Both the position numbers and the translations under genes were made by a program. The notes beneath the pieces are model-generated. The model was given only the letters and a program-made list of their open reading frames with translations, did no database searches and had not been told where the DNA came from. From positions 248,001-312,000 of the forward strand of contig NZ_JAZHOB010000008.1 in the NCBI RefSeq assembly GCF_048751585.1: a stretch of DNA of 64,000 bases, given 5' to 3'. Within the stretch, counting starts at the first letter, position 1. Each line of letters opens with the position of its first letter. The DNA comes from G025836975 sp048751585. Its GTDB lineage: Bacteria > Pseudomonadota > Gammaproteobacteria > Burkholderiales > Burkholderiaceae_B. Below, piece after piece: positions 51,213-60,671 of this stretch.

Positions 51213-52175
51213 TTAACGCACCTGGGGCACGGCGGCTTCCGCCTGCGGGGAGGCATCGACCACAAGTTGCCGCTCCGGCTCCTGCCGAGCCAAAAACAGT
51301 GTGGGATCAAGGGGATGGCCCGCCATGCGCACCTCGAAATGCAGATGGGAACCGGTGGAGCGGCCGGTGGAACCCACGCGCGCGATCAGCTGCCCCTTCT
51401 CGACCAGGTCGCCCACTTTTACGTTGATGGACGACGCGTGCGCATACCGGGTAATCAGCCCGTTGCCGTGGTTGATTTCGACCAGCTTGCCGTAGCCGGG
51501 CGCGTAGCGCGCCTCGGTAACCACCCCTCCCGATGCCGCGTGAATGGGCGTACCCTTGGGCGCGGCGAAATCCAGGCCCTCGTGCATGGAGTGACGGCCC
51601 GTCACCGGATTGCGCCGCCAGCCGAAGGAAGAGGTCAGGTAGGGATAATTGACGGGATTGAAAGTGGGCAGCCCGGCCTCGATGCCGCTACGCCGGGTCA
51701 GGACCAGGTCCAGCATCTCGAAGCCGTCTTTTTTCTGGGACAGCTCATGGGTCAGCGCATCCAGTTGGCGGCCCAGGCCTTCGGCCGACCAGGAAGCGCC
51801 ATGCTCGGAGGTGATATAGTCCATGACGGGAGCATCGCCTTGTTCCAGGCTGGCATGCACCTCGGGGTCGGTATACGATACGCCAGCGGCTTCGGCAACC
51901 CGTTTGCTAAGGGCATCCATCGCAATCAGCTTGGCCTGCAGATCGCCCACCTTGGATGCCAGCAAATTGACGTTTTCACGCACATAGGCCGAATCCCGGG
52001 ATGCCTGTTCCGTAATGACGCGTTCCTGGTCGGCCGTCATGACGGGCCGTTTGAGCAGATACGACTGGACCCACGCACCGGCAGCCGCCGAGGCACCCAT
52101 TGCAGCCGCCGCGATAAGCGTCACGAAAGCCACCCTTAGCACCCTGGCGTTAGAATCAGCAAACCTTTTGCGCAT
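51213..52175 (-). CDS. M23 (LytM) family peptidase or regulator, membrane-anchored
   Basis: A 320-residue protein with one N-terminal transmembrane segment (about residues 14-36), a coiled-coil region (about 45-95) and a C-terminal LytM domain (about 185-290). Zinc-ligand motifs HEGLDFAAP and HLHFEVRM are both intact, so endopeptidase activity on peptidoglycan is plausible. YARYAPGYGKLVEI-like sequence precedes the second motif. Placement next to secA and near lpxC and the division cluster is common in this group. The start at 52175 has GAGATAAAG upstream. Confidence 0.9.
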   Translation of the reverse strand: MRKRFADSNARVLRVAFVTLIAAAAMGASAAAGAWVQSYLLKRPVMTADQERVITEQASRDSAYVRENVNLLASKVGDLQAKLIAMDALSKRVAEAAGVSYTDPEVHASLEQGDAPVMDYITSEHGASWSAEGLGRQLDALTHELSQKKDGFEMLDLVLTRRSGIEAGLPTFNPVNYPYLTSSFGWRRNPVTGRHSMHEGLDFAAPKGTPIHAASGGVVTEARYAPGYGKLVEINHGNGLITRYAHASSINVKVGDLVEKGQLIARVGSTGRSTGSHLHFEVRMAGHPLDPTLFLARQEPERQLVVDASPQAEAAVPQVR

Positions 52176-52218
52176 ATAGCTTTATCTCACTTCAATTCAA
52201 TTCTTTATAAATACAGAC

Positions 52219-52695
52219 ATGTCCCGACCCGGCACACGACGATCCCATGACGATGCGCGGCCCGCCACCCTGGCGCTAGGCTGGCTGGGCGGCGACCGGC
52301 AAGGTGCGCAGGTGCTGGAGACGGCACGCAGATTGCTGGCGGCCGAGCAAGCGGCAAAAGACGCCTTGCCGCCCGCCCTGGCCCTGGTGTGCAAGGTGGC
52401 CCGTATAGAAAGACAGCAAATTACGCTGGCAGTTCCCAGCGCCGCCTACGCGGCAAGGCTGCGGCAACTTGCCCCCAGCATCGTGCAGACGCTTGCTGGC
52501 GGCGGGTGGAACCTTACCGAAATCAAGGTCAAGGTTCAAGCCGGCCTGTTACAAAGCCAGACAAAAAAGTCTGGCAAAGAGGTGGTCCCCCTGGACAATG
52601 CGGCGCTGGACGCCTTCGACGAACTGCGCGGCAAGCTGCGGCCCGGCCCGCTGGCAGATGCGGTAAAACGCCTGCTGGACCATCATCGCCGCTAA
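52219..52695 (+). CDS. DciA-like (DUF721) protein
   Basis: A 158-residue protein with a DUF721 domain in its first 110 residues. Domain relatives include DciA, the loader of the DnaB helicase in bacteria that lack DnaC. The segment LALVCKVARIERQQITLAV and AAYAARLRQLAPSI fit the KH-like DUF721 fold; the C-terminal third is Lys/Arg-rich and looks unstructured. It is divergent from the M23 gene and converges on lpxC. An imperfect AAAGGC/GCCTTT hairpin just after its stop may terminate it. Confidence 0.78.
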   Translation: MSRPGTRRSHDDARPATLALGWLGGDRQGAQVLETARRLLAAEQAAKDALPPALALVCKVARIERQQITLAVPSAAYAARLRQLAPSIVQTLAGGGWNLTEIKVKVQAGLLQSQTKKSGKEVVPLDNAALDAFDELRGKLRPGPLADAVKRLLDHHRR

Positions 52696-52717
52696 AGGCG
52701 CGCCGGGTGTTTGCCTT

Positions 52718-53641
52718 TTACGCGAATTTCCATTCGCGCGTGAAGGCCTTGGGTGCGGTAGCCATGGAATCGTATGTCACGAGTTCCCAGCTGTCTTGCC
52801 GGGCGAGCAGCGCCCGCGCCAACTGGTTGTTCAGGCCGTGCCCCGACTTGCACGCCACATAGCGCGCAACCAGAGGCTTGCCTATAAGGTAAAGGTCGCC
52901 GATGGCGTCCAGTATCTTGTGTTTTACGAATTCGTCGTCGTAGCGCAAGCCATCGGAATTGAGCACGCGGTACTCGTCCATGACAATGGCGTTATCCAGG
53001 CTGCCGCCGCGAGCCAGGCCCGCGGCGCGCAAGGCCTCGACCTCGCTGGCGAAACCGAAAGTACGGGCGCGCGCAATGGTCTTGATATAGGAGTCTTTCT
53101 CGAAATCGACTTCGGCGAAATTGGCCGTGGAGTCGATGGCGGGATGGTGAAAATCGATGGCGAACGACAAGGCAAAGCCGTCGTAAGGTTCCAGGCGCGC
53201 CCATTTCAGGTCGTCGCCTTCGCCTTCGCGGACTTCGACGGTTTTCAGGACGCGCAGGAATTGCTTGGGCGCGGCCTGTTCCTCAAGGCCGGCCGAGCGC
53301 AGCAGGTACACGAAGGTGCCGGCGCTGCCGTCCATGATGGGAACTTCCTCGGCGGTAAGGTCGACGTGCAGGTTATCGACACCCAGGCCGGCCAGCGCCG
53401 ACATCAGATGCTCGACGGTGGATACGCGCACATTTCCCTGCTGCAGCACCGAGGCCATGCGGGTGTTGCCCACCTGGTCCGCCTGCGCGGGCAAATCGAC
53501 GACTTCGGGAAGATCAACGCGATGAAACACAATACCGGTATTGGGCGCGGCCGGGCGCAAGGTGATCTCGACCCGCCGGCCCGAGTGCAGGCCGACCCCT
53601 TTGGTACTGATCGTTTTCTGTATGGTGCGTTGACGTAGCAT
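52718..53641 (-). CDS. lpxC: UDP-3-O-acyl-N-acetylglucosamine deacetylase
   Basis: Zinc-dependent deacetylase that commits UDP-GlcNAc to lipid A synthesis. The 307-residue protein begins MLRQRTIQKTISTKGVGLHS. It has the zinc ligand histidine in STVEHLMSALAG, the second in VKHKILDAIGDLYL, and the catalytic histidine in KSGHGLNNQL. It lies downstream of ftsZ on the same strand, the usual place at the end of the division cluster. A 233-base gap with a strong hairpin separates it from ftsZ, so it probably has its own promoter. Confidence 0.98.
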   Translation of the reverse strand: MLRQRTIQKTISTKGVGLHSGRRVEITLRPAAPNTGIVFHRVDLPEVVDLPAQADQVGNTRMASVLQQGNVRVSTVEHLMSALAGLGVDNLHVDLTAEEVPIMDGSAGTFVYLLRSAGLEEQAAPKQFLRVLKTVEVREGEGDDLKWARLEPYDGFALSFAIDFHHPAIDSTANFAEVDFEKDSYIKTIARARTFGFASEVEALRAAGLARGGSLDNAIVMDEYRVLNSDGLRYDDEFVKHKILDAIGDLYLIGKPLVARYVACKSGHGLNNQLARALLARQDSWELVTYDSMATAPKAFTREWKFA

Positions 53642-53780
53642 ATTCTGGATTAAGCAAGATCATGCCGGGATTCGCCCGGAAACATGAATGACATAGTAGT
53701 GTAACCGAATCAAGGGTTAACCACTAAACATATGTGTTTCAAGCGACTTCAGGCAGCCCGTGAAAACAGGCGATAAAACG

Positions 53781-53822
53781 CGGCGGCGCACTTCCCCGGG
53801 GAAAGGGGGAAGTGCGCTGCCG
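53781..53822 (-). terminator. Strong hairpin after ftsZ
   Basis: A 12-bp stem GCGCACTTCCCC (53786-53797) / GGGGAAGTGCGC (53806-53817), extended by CGGC/GCCG, lies 53 bases beyond the ftsZ stop. On the minus strand GTTTTAT follows. It may end or attenuate the division-cluster transcript before lpxC. The rest of the 233-base ftsZ-lpxC gap holds no gene. Confidence 0.65.
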
Positions 53823-53874
53823 GGCCTGTCCGGGAGGACAGACATGTGAGAGGCGTATTTACTGCTCCGAACCC

Positions 53875-55047
53875 TTAGTCCGCCTGCTTGCGCAGGAAGG
53901 CCGGGATATCGAAGTGATCCATGCCGGCGGTTTCCAGGGCGCGCACCTGGGCCGAAGCCTGGCTGCGCGGATTACGGATGACAGCGGGAACATCCGAACC
54001 GCCGAAATCATGGCCGCTCATCATGCCCATGTTGTCGGTGCCGGTACGCAAGTTTTCCGCCACATTCTGCACCAATTGAGGACGCGACGCCGCGGGACGG
54101 CCAAGGCCAGTCGCCACCACGGTCACACGCAGGTTTTCGCCCATGGATTCGTCGTAGGCCGTGCCGAAAACGATGGTTGCCTCGTCGGCGGCATAGCTGC
54201 GGATGGTATCCATGATTTCGCGGGTTTCACGCATCTTCAGGGTGCGGCTTGCCGTGATGTTCACCAGCATGCCGCGGGCGCCATGCAAATCGACGCCTTC
54301 GAGCAAGGGGCAAGCGATGGCGCGTTCCGCGGCCACGCGGGCGCGGTCCGTGCCGGCGGCGATCGAAGTACCCATCATGGCCTGGCCCTGCTCGCCCATG
54401 ATGGTCTTGACGTCCTCGAAGTCGACGTTCACATTGCCTTCGACATTGATGATCTCGGCAATCCCCGCGCAGGCGTTGTGCAGCACGTCGTCGGCCGACT
54501 TGAAGCAGTCTTCCTGCGTTGCGTCTTCGTCCATCAGGTCATACAGGTTTTCATTGAGCACGACGATCAGGGAATGCACGTGCTTGGACAGCTCGGCAAT
54601 ACCTTCTTCCGCCATTTTCATGCGCTTGCCGCCTTCGAAACCGAAGGGCTTGGTCACCACGCCCACGGTCAGAATGCCCAGTTCCTTGGCCACTTCGGCC
54701 ACGACCGGGCCGGCTCCGGTACCCGTGCCGCCGCCCATGCCGGCGGTAATGAAGACCATGTTGGCACCGGTCAGCGCCGCGCGGATTTCCTCGCGGGCGG
54801 TTTCGGCCGCGGCGCGGCCCTGTTCAGGCCGTGCGCCAGCACCCAGGCCTGTGCGGCCCAGGCGGATCTGGACGGGCGCCTCGCTGGTGGCGAGCGCCTG
54901 GGCGTCGGTGTTGGCGCAAATGAAATCCACGCCGTTCACGCCCGATCGGATCATGTGGGCCACGGCATTACCTCCTGCGCCGCCCACTCCCACTACTTTA
55001 ATAACGGTACCATTCGCGCTGGTATCGAGCATTTCGAAATTCATCAT
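53875..55047 (-). CDS. ftsZ: Cell division GTPase FtsZ
   Basis: Tubulin homologue that forms the Z ring. The 390-residue protein has the GTP-binding signature GGGTGTGAGPV, the T7 loop NVDFEDVKTIM and a C-terminal tail DHFDIPAFLRKQAD that recruits FtsA and ZipA. The linker before the tail is short. I place the start at the ATG at 55047, seven bases after GAGGGAG; an immediately following ATG is an alternative. A 165-base gap after ftsA probably contains an additional ftsZ promoter, though no strong consensus boxes were seen. Confidence 0.98.
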   Translation of the reverse strand: MMNFEMLDTSANGTVIKVVGVGGAGGNAVAHMIRSGVNGVDFICANTDAQALATSEAPVQIRLGRTGLGAGARPEQGRAAAETAREEIRAALTGANMVFITAGMGGGTGTGAGPVVAEVAKELGILTVGVVTKPFGFEGGKRMKMAEEGIAELSKHVHSLIVVLNENLYDLMDEDATQEDCFKSADDVLHNACAGIAEIINVEGNVNVDFEDVKTIMGEQGQAMMGTSIAAGTDRARVAAERAIACPLLEGVDLHGARGMLVNITASRTLKMRETREIMDTIRSYAADEATIVFGTAYDESMGENLRVTVVATGLGRPAASRPQLVQNVAENLRTGTDNMGMMSGHDFGGSDVPAVIRNPRSQASAQVRALETAGMDHFDIPAFLRKQAD

Positions 55048-55212
55048 GATTGACTCCCTCACATAACCAAAAAAAGCGACAAATACAAAGTTCCCCAGTA
55101 CTGCTTATTGTCCGGAATCGCTTCAAAGGAATTGCCAGCCTGATTCGCTCGCACCTGATTTGAAACTCCTCCGTGAACAGGCTTATGCCACCTGTCCATC
55201 AGGGCTTGCGCC

Positions 55213-56439
55213 CTAATTCATGAACCACTCCTTCATGCGCGCCAGCAGAGTCCTGAAACTGCCCTTCTGCTGAGCCACCTTGCGGCCTCTGGCGCGCTGC
55301 AAACGGGCTTCGGACAGCAAGCCCATCACTGTGGAAAAACGCGGATTGTGCATGACATCGGCCAGGCTGCCCTCGTAGGCGGGAACCGCCACACGCACCG
55401 GTTTCAAAAATACGTCTTCGGCCAGCTCGACAATGCCCGGCATCAATGCCGTGCCGCCAGTCAGCACCACTCCGGAAGCCAGCAAATCCTCGTAGCCCGA
55501 TTCGCGCACAATTTGCTGTACGAAGGTAAACAGCTCCTCGATACGCGGTTCGATCACGGCGCCAAGCGCCTGGCGCTTGACCTGGCGGTTGGGCCGGTCG
55601 CCCAGGCCAGGAACCTCGATATGCTCCTCCGGGCTGGCCAGCACCTGCTTGGCGATGCCGAAGCGCAGCTTGATTTCCTCCGCATCCGGAGTGGGCGTGC
55701 GCAGCATCGCCGCGATATCGCTGGTGATCTGATCGCCCGCAATCGGCACGACCGCGGTGTGCCTGATGGCGCCGCCGGTAAAGATCGCGATATCCGTCGT
55801 GCCGCCGCCCACGTCGACCAGCACCACACCCAATTCCTTTTCGTCGGATGTCAGGCAGGCCAGGCTGGAAGCCAGCGGCTGAAGTATCAGGTCCTGCACC
55901 TCCAGGCCGCAGCGACGCACGCACTTGACGATATTCTGGGCGGCGCTGACAGCGCCCGTGACAATATGCACACGTACTTCCAGGCGCAATCCGCTCATGC
56001 CTATCGGCTCGCGTATGTCTTCCTGAGAATCCACAATGAACTCCTGGGTCAACACATGCAGCACTTGCTGATCGGTCGGGATGTTCACCGCCTTGGCCGT
56101 TTCGATGACACGCGCCACATCGGTCGCGGTCACTTCCTTGTCCTTGACGGCCACCATGCCGCTGGAATTGAAGCTGGTGATGTGGCTGCCCGCGATGCCG
56201 GTATAGACTTCGCGGATCTTGCAATCGGCCATCAGCTCGGCCTCTTCAAGCGCGCGCTGTATGGAATTGACGGTCGATTCGATATTTACCACCACGCCTT
56301 TGCGCATGCCCTGGGATTCATGCTGACCCAGGCCCAATACTTCGAAACGCCCTTCCGGGAGGATCTCGGCCACCACGGCCACCACTTTGCTGGTGCCGAT
56401 ATCGAGTGCAACGATCAGGTCCTTGATGTCACGGGTCAT
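55213..56439 (-). CDS. ftsA: Cell division protein FtsA
   Basis: Actin-like protein that tethers FtsZ to the membrane. The 408-residue protein starts DLIVALDIGTSKVVAVVAEI (phosphate-1 loop) and has VVLVDVGGGTTDIAIFTGGA and LASGVVLTGGTALMPG, the other nucleotide-binding loops. The C-terminal helix ARMKEWFMN is amphipathic and should bind the membrane. It follows ftsQ after six bases. Confidence 0.98.
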   Translation of the reverse strand: MTRDIKDLIVALDIGTSKVVAVVAEILPEGRFEVLGLGQHESQGMRKGVVVNIESTVNSIQRALEEAELMADCKIREVYTGIAGSHITSFNSSGMVAVKDKEVTATDVARVIETAKAVNIPTDQQVLHVLTQEFIVDSQEDIREPIGMSGLRLEVRVHIVTGAVSAAQNIVKCVRRCGLEVQDLILQPLASSLACLTSDEKELGVVLVDVGGGTTDIAIFTGGAIRHTAVVPIAGDQITSDIAAMLRTPTPDAEEIKLRFGIAKQVLASPEEHIEVPGLGDRPNRQVKRQALGAVIEPRIEELFTFVQQIVRESGYEDLLASGVVLTGGTALMPGIVELAEDVFLKPVRVAVPAYEGSLADVMHNPRFSTVMGLLSEARLQRARGRKVAQQKGSFRTLLARMKEWFMN

Positions 56440-56445
56440 AGTCTT

Positions 56446-57237
56446 TTACTTCGCAGAGGTATTGGAAACAGGGGCCAGGGTAATTGCAAAACCGTTGGCA
56501 TAACGTAAATCGGCACTGCTTATGGCGCGGCCGTCCAGCCGCTCCGCCAGCTTCGGCCAGGCCTGGACGAAGCGTTCTATCCGCGCCGCGAACGGCAGCG
56601 CTCCGGAGCGGCCATGCGGATCGGCCACATCGGCGGCGGGATCGCGGCCCAGGCTCAGGCGCACGCCGTCGGAAAGTTCCACTTCCCAGGCATAGCGTGG
56701 ACTAAGCGTGACTTCCTGGACGCGCAGGCTAAGAGGCGCAAACCAGCGCGCAAGCTCGGCATAGCGCTGCACCACCAGCCGCTCGGAACTTTCCGGCCCG
56801 TTCAATTGCGGAAGATCCGCATCGTCGGGCAGTTCGCCCTGGTTGGCCGAGAAAGCCTCGCCCCAGCTGTTGATCATCTGGTTTTCGTTCCACAGGGCCA
56901 GCGGCTGCTGCTCTTCGATCTGGATGCGCAATGCATTGGGCCAGACGCGGCGGATGCGGGCGTGGCGAACCCAGGGCACGGTTTCGATCAAATCGCGGGT
57001 ATCGTCCAGATCGACCGAGAAAAAATTGCCGGCGATCTGCCCCGCGATGGTGGCCCGGACGCTGGCGGCAGATACGTAGTTCAGGGATTCGGACTGCATC
57101 GGTTCGATCTGTATCTTGGCAATGGCGAAATAAGGCCGTTGCGCAATCCACACCACGACGCCCAAGATCAATGCAAGCACGGCCAGCAAGGCCAGCATGT
57201 TTGCAATGAAGTTGATCAATCGGGCGTCGGAAAACAC
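56446..57237 (-). CDS. ftsQ: Cell division protein FtsQ
   Basis: Bitopic divisome protein linking FtsB/FtsL to the early ring. The 263-residue protein has a short cytoplasmic tail, one membrane span (about residues 10-31), a POTRA domain (about 37-105, with VPWVRHARIRRVWPNALRI) and a beta domain. It lies 13 bases after ddl and six bases before ftsA. Confidence 0.96.
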   Translation of the reverse strand: MFSDARLINFIANMLALLAVLALILGVVVWIAQRPYFAIAKIQIEPMQSESLNYVSAASVRATIAGQIAGNFFSVDLDDTRDLIETVPWVRHARIRRVWPNALRIQIEEQQPLALWNENQMINSWGEAFSANQGELPDDADLPQLNGPESSERLVVQRYAELARWFAPLSLRVQEVTLSPRYAWEVELSDGVRLSLGRDPAADVADPHGRSGALPFAARIERFVQAWPKLAERLDGRAISSADLRYANGFAITLAPVSNTSAK

Positions 57238-57250
57238 GAATATCTCCTGG

Positions 57251-58198
57251 TTAGACGGCAGGCGGCGCCTGCACTTTGCAGCACGCGGTGGACAGGATTT
57301 CCAGGCACAGCTCGGCGTAGCTCATGCCGGCCGCCTTGGCGCCCATGGGAACCAGCGAATGGCTGGTCATGCCGGGCGAGGTGTTCATTTCCAGCAGCCA
57401 TGGCCTGCCGGACTCATCCAGCATGAAATCGGCGCGCCCCCAGCCTTCGCACTTCAAGGCGGTATAGGACTGTTCGGCAATGCGCTGGATGCTTGCGCTC
57501 AGTGCGGGATCCAGCGACGCCGGACATACATACTGGGTGTCGTTGGAAATATATTTGTGCTCGTAGTCGTAGTTGCCGCCAGGCGCCACGATCTCGATGA
57601 TGGGCAGGGCGCGCGCCGTATTCCCCTTGCCCAAAATCGGCACGGTCAGTTCGCGGCCTTCGACGAACTGCTCGGCCAGCACCTCGCTGTCGTACAGGGC
57701 GGCAAGCTCATATGCTTTGCGCAAGCCCGCCACGCCATCCACGCGGGTCACACCCAGCGTCGATCCCTCATGGGGCGGCTTGATGATCAACGGCAGGCCC
57801 AGGCTTGCCGCGACGCGATCCAGGTCGGAATCGGGCGTCAGCACAGCATAGTCCGGCGTCGGCAAGCCTTGCTGCAGCCAAACCTTCTTGGTCATGATCT
57901 TGTCCATGGCCAGCGAGGAGGCCATCGGACCGCTGCCGGTATACGGCAATTGCAAAAGCTCCAGCGCGCCCTGCAAGGTGCCGTCTTCGCCGTGGCGGCC
58001 GTGCAAGGCAATGAAAACGCGGTCGAAGCCGGCATTGATCAGGTCCACCAGCGTGTAGCGGCCGGTGTCGAACAGGTGCGCGTCCACGCCCGCGCCGCGC
58101 AAGGCTTCATGCACGCCCTGCCCCGACATCAGCGACACCTCGCGCTCGGCGGAAGTTCCGCCGTACAAAACACCCACCCGTCCGAACTTGTCACTCAT
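57251..58198 (-). CDS. ddl: D-alanine--D-alanine ligase
   Basis: Makes the D-Ala-D-Ala dipeptide for peptidoglycan. The 315-residue ATP-grasp protein starts FGRVGVLYGGTSAEREVSLM and shows IALHGRHGEDGTLQGALELL, GRPWLLEMNTSPGMTSHSL and the other DdlB motifs. It overlaps murC by four bases (ATGA). Confidence 0.97.
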   Translation of the reverse strand: MSDKFGRVGVLYGGTSAEREVSLMSGQGVHEALRGAGVDAHLFDTGRYTLVDLINAGFDRVFIALHGRHGEDGTLQGALELLQLPYTGSGPMASSLAMDKIMTKKVWLQQGLPTPDYAVLTPDSDLDRVAASLGLPLIIKPPHEGSTLGVTRVDGVAGLRKAYELAALYDSEVLAEQFVEGRELTVPILGKGNTARALPIIEIVAPGGNYDYEHKYISNDTQYVCPASLDPALSASIQRIAEQSYTALKCEGWGRADFMLDESGRPWLLEMNTSPGMTSHSLVPMGAKAAGMSYAELCLEILSTACCKVQAPPAV

Positions 58199-59601
58199 GC
58201 CTGCTCTCCAATCTGCCCGGGTACGCGGCTGATGGACCCCGCCCCCATTACCACAACGACATCGCCGTCCCGCGCGAAATCGCGAATCGCCTGCGGCAAC
58301 TCGGCGACGTCTTCAACGAAAACGGGTTCAACCTTGCCCGCGACCCGCAGCGCCCGCGCCAGGGCGCGTCCATCGGCCGCCACCAGGGGCGGCTCACCGG
58401 CCGGATACACATCAGTCAGCAGAACGGCGTCCGCCTGCCCCAGCACCCGGACGAAATCCTCGAAGCAATCGCGCGTGCGCGTATAGCGGTGCGGCTGGAA
58501 GGCCAGGACGACCCGGCGATCCGGCCAGGCTCCCCGCGCGGCTGCCAGCGTGGCGGCCATCTCGACCGGGTGGTGCCCGTAGTCGTCGATGACGGTGTAG
58601 CGGCCACCGCCGCGCTGCGGCGACACGTCGAAGTCGCCCACTTGCGTGAAGCGCCGGCCCACGCCATTGAAGCTGGCCAGGGCCTTGGCTATCGCCGCAT
58701 CGGGAACGCCCAGCTCGGTCGCCACGGCGATCGCCGCCAACGCGTTCAGCACGTTGTGATGGCCCGGCAGGTTCAGCGCGATCGACAAGGGCGGCAGCAC
58801 GCCGGTCGCGCCTTGCCGCTGCACGTCGAAGCGCATGACCGTGCCGTCGGCTTGAACGTTCACCGCGCGAACCTGCGCTTCGGTATCGATGCCATAAGTC
58901 GTCACGGGGCGGGATACGAAGGGAATGATTTCCCGCACATTGGCGTCGTCGCCGCACAGCACGGCCGTGCCGTAGAACGGCAGCCGCTGCGTAAACTCGA
59001 TGAAAGCGCTCTTCAGGCGGGCAACGTCGTGGCCGTATGTATCCATATGGTCGACGTCGATATTGGTGATCACCGCCATGACGGGAAGCAGGTTCAGGAA
59101 AGACGCATCCGACTCGTCGGCTTCGACCACAATGAATTCGCCCTGGCCAAGCCGGGCGTTGGCGCCGGCCGAATTCAGTCGGCCGCCAATCACGAAAGTG
59201 GGGTCCAGGTCGCCGGCGGCCAGCACGCTGGCCACCAGACTGGTCGTCGTCGTCTTGCCATGCGTCCCGGCCACGGCGATGCCGCGCTTAAGGCGCATCA
59301 GTTCGGCCAGCATCAGGGCGCGCGGGACCACCGGTATGCGCGCGGCGCGGGCGGCAAGGACTTCGGGATTGTCCGCCGAGACGGCCGTGGAGGTCACAAT
59401 GGCGCCCGCGCCCTTGATGTTGTCCTCAACATGCCCAATGGCGATGCGCGCGCCCAGCCGCGCCAGCCGGCGCGTGACCGCCGTATCCTGAATGTCGGAA
59501 CCACTGATGGCATAGCCCAGGTTCAGCAGGACCTCGGCGATCCCGCTCATGCCCGAGCCGCCTATTCCCACAAAATGTATGCTCTGAATTCGGTGTTTCA
59601 C
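58195..59601 (-). CDS. murC: UDP-N-acetylmuramate--L-alanine ligase
   Basis: Adds L-Ala to UDP-MurNAc, the first peptide step in the cytoplasm. The 468-residue protein begins IQSIHFVGIGGSGMSGIAEV and has the ATP-binding GTHGKTTTTSLVA and DDYGHHPVEM. It starts at a GTG (59601) with AGGAGG upstream and overlaps murG by four bases. An in-frame extension upstream is not homologous. Confidence 0.97.
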   Translation of the reverse strand: MKHRIQSIHFVGIGGSGMSGIAEVLLNLGYAISGSDIQDTAVTRRLARLGARIAIGHVEDNIKGAGAIVTSTAVSADNPEVLAARAARIPVVPRALMLAELMRLKRGIAVAGTHGKTTTTSLVASVLAAGDLDPTFVIGGRLNSAGANARLGQGEFIVVEADESDASFLNLLPVMAVITNIDVDHMDTYGHDVARLKSAFIEFTQRLPFYGTAVLCGDDANVREIIPFVSRPVTTYGIDTEAQVRAVNVQADGTVMRFDVQRQGATGVLPPLSIALNLPGHHNVLNALAAIAVATELGVPDAAIAKALASFNGVGRRFTQVGDFDVSPQRGGGRYTVIDDYGHHPVEMAATLAAARGAWPDRRVVLAFQPHRYTRTRDCFEDFVRVLGQADAVLLTDVYPAGEPPLVAADGRALARALRVAGKVEPVFVEDVAELPQAIRDFARDGDVVVVMGAGSISRVPGQIGEQA

Positions 59602-60671
59602 GCCTGCCTCCTGGCAACTTGTTCGCATGCATCGGCGATTTGCCCGGTCGCGTTCAGTCGGGCATGCTCGTGCGCATGCTCGGCCACCTGTGCAAGCTGC
59701 GCGCGGCTGATGCCGCGCAGCCATTCCGCCAGCCATTGCGTGGTCAAACCGGACTGCTCCCGCAGCCATCCGCCCTGGCAGTCGCTCAGGTAGCGTGCAT
59801 TGGCGGTCTGATGGTCGTCGATCGCATGGGGCAGCGGCACGAACAGCGCGGCTACGCCCACGGCCGCCACTTCGGCCACCGTCATGGCGCCCGCCCGGCA
59901 AATCACCACATCCGCGTCGGATAGCGCGGCCGCCATATCGTCGATGAACGCGTGGCATACCGCCTGCACGCCCACTTTTTCATAGCTTGCTCGCAAAGCC
60001 GCAAGGTGCTGCTCGCCCGCTTGGTGAGTAACCAGCGGCCGCTCTTCATTTCGCAATTGCGCCAGTGCCTGGGGGACCGCTTGGTTCAATGCGGCCGCGC
60101 CAAGGCTTCCTCCCACCACCAGCAAGCGTAGCGGACCCTGCCGCGCCGCATAGCGTTCCGCGGCGGGCGCCACCCGCGCCAGCGCCTGCCTGACCGGATT
60201 ACCCACCATGACCGCGCCGGGCAAGGCGCCCGGAAAGCCGACCAGCACCTTGCCGGCCAGCTTGGCCAGCCAGCGATTGGCGGTCCCGGCCACGGCGTTC
60301 TGCTCGTGAATCACGACGGGTATGCGGCTCAAAGCGGCCATGATGCCGCCGGGAACGGCGACATAGCCGCCCATGCCCAGCACAACATCGGGCCTGATTC
60401 GCGCCAGATGGCGCCGTGCTTGCAGGCAGGCACGGGCAAGGGTAAATGGCAGCTTCAACAGCGCCAGAGGGCCTTTGCCCCGCAAGCCCGAAAAACGCAC
60501 AGGCACAAGTTCGAACCCCTGGGGCGGCACAAGACGTCCTTCCATGCGGTCGGGGTGGCCCATCCACATCACAGTCCATCCGCGCGCCTTCATTTCATGA
60601 GCCACGGCCAGTCCGGGCATGATATGCCCGCCTGTCCCGCCCGCCATGATCAGCAAGGTATTCGCGCTCAT
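59598..60671 (-). CDS. murG: Lipid II-forming GlcNAc transferase MurG
   Basis: Adds GlcNAc to lipid I on the inner face of the membrane. The 357-residue GT28 protein starts LLIMAGGTGGHIMPGLAVA, with VVGGSLGAAALNQAVPQAL and ICRAGAMTVAEVAAVGVAAL in the C-terminal half. It overlaps ftsW by four bases upstream and murC by four bases downstream. Confidence 0.97.
   Translation of the reverse strand: MSANTLLIMAGGTGGHIMPGLAVAHEMKARGWTVMWMGHPDRMEGRLVPPQGFELVPVRFSGLRGKGPLALLKLPFTLARACLQARRHLARIRPDVVLGMGGYVAVPGGIMAALSRIPVVIHEQNAVAGTANRWLAKLAGKVLVGFPGALPGAVMVGNPVRQALARVAPAAERYAARQGPLRLLVVGGSLGAAALNQAVPQALAQLRNEERPLVTHQAGEQHLAALRASYEKVGVQAVCHAFIDDMAAALSDADVVICRAGAMTVAEVAAVGVAALFVPLPHAIDDHQTANARYLSDCQGGWLREQSGLTTQWLAEWLRGISRAQLAQVAEHAHEHARLNATGQIADACEQVARRQA

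Noticed and set aside
53644..53700. Possible lpxC promoter boxes (TTAACC and TACTAT) on the minus strand.
   Set aside because: The -35 match is weak and several alternatives fit equally well, so it is not listed as a feature.
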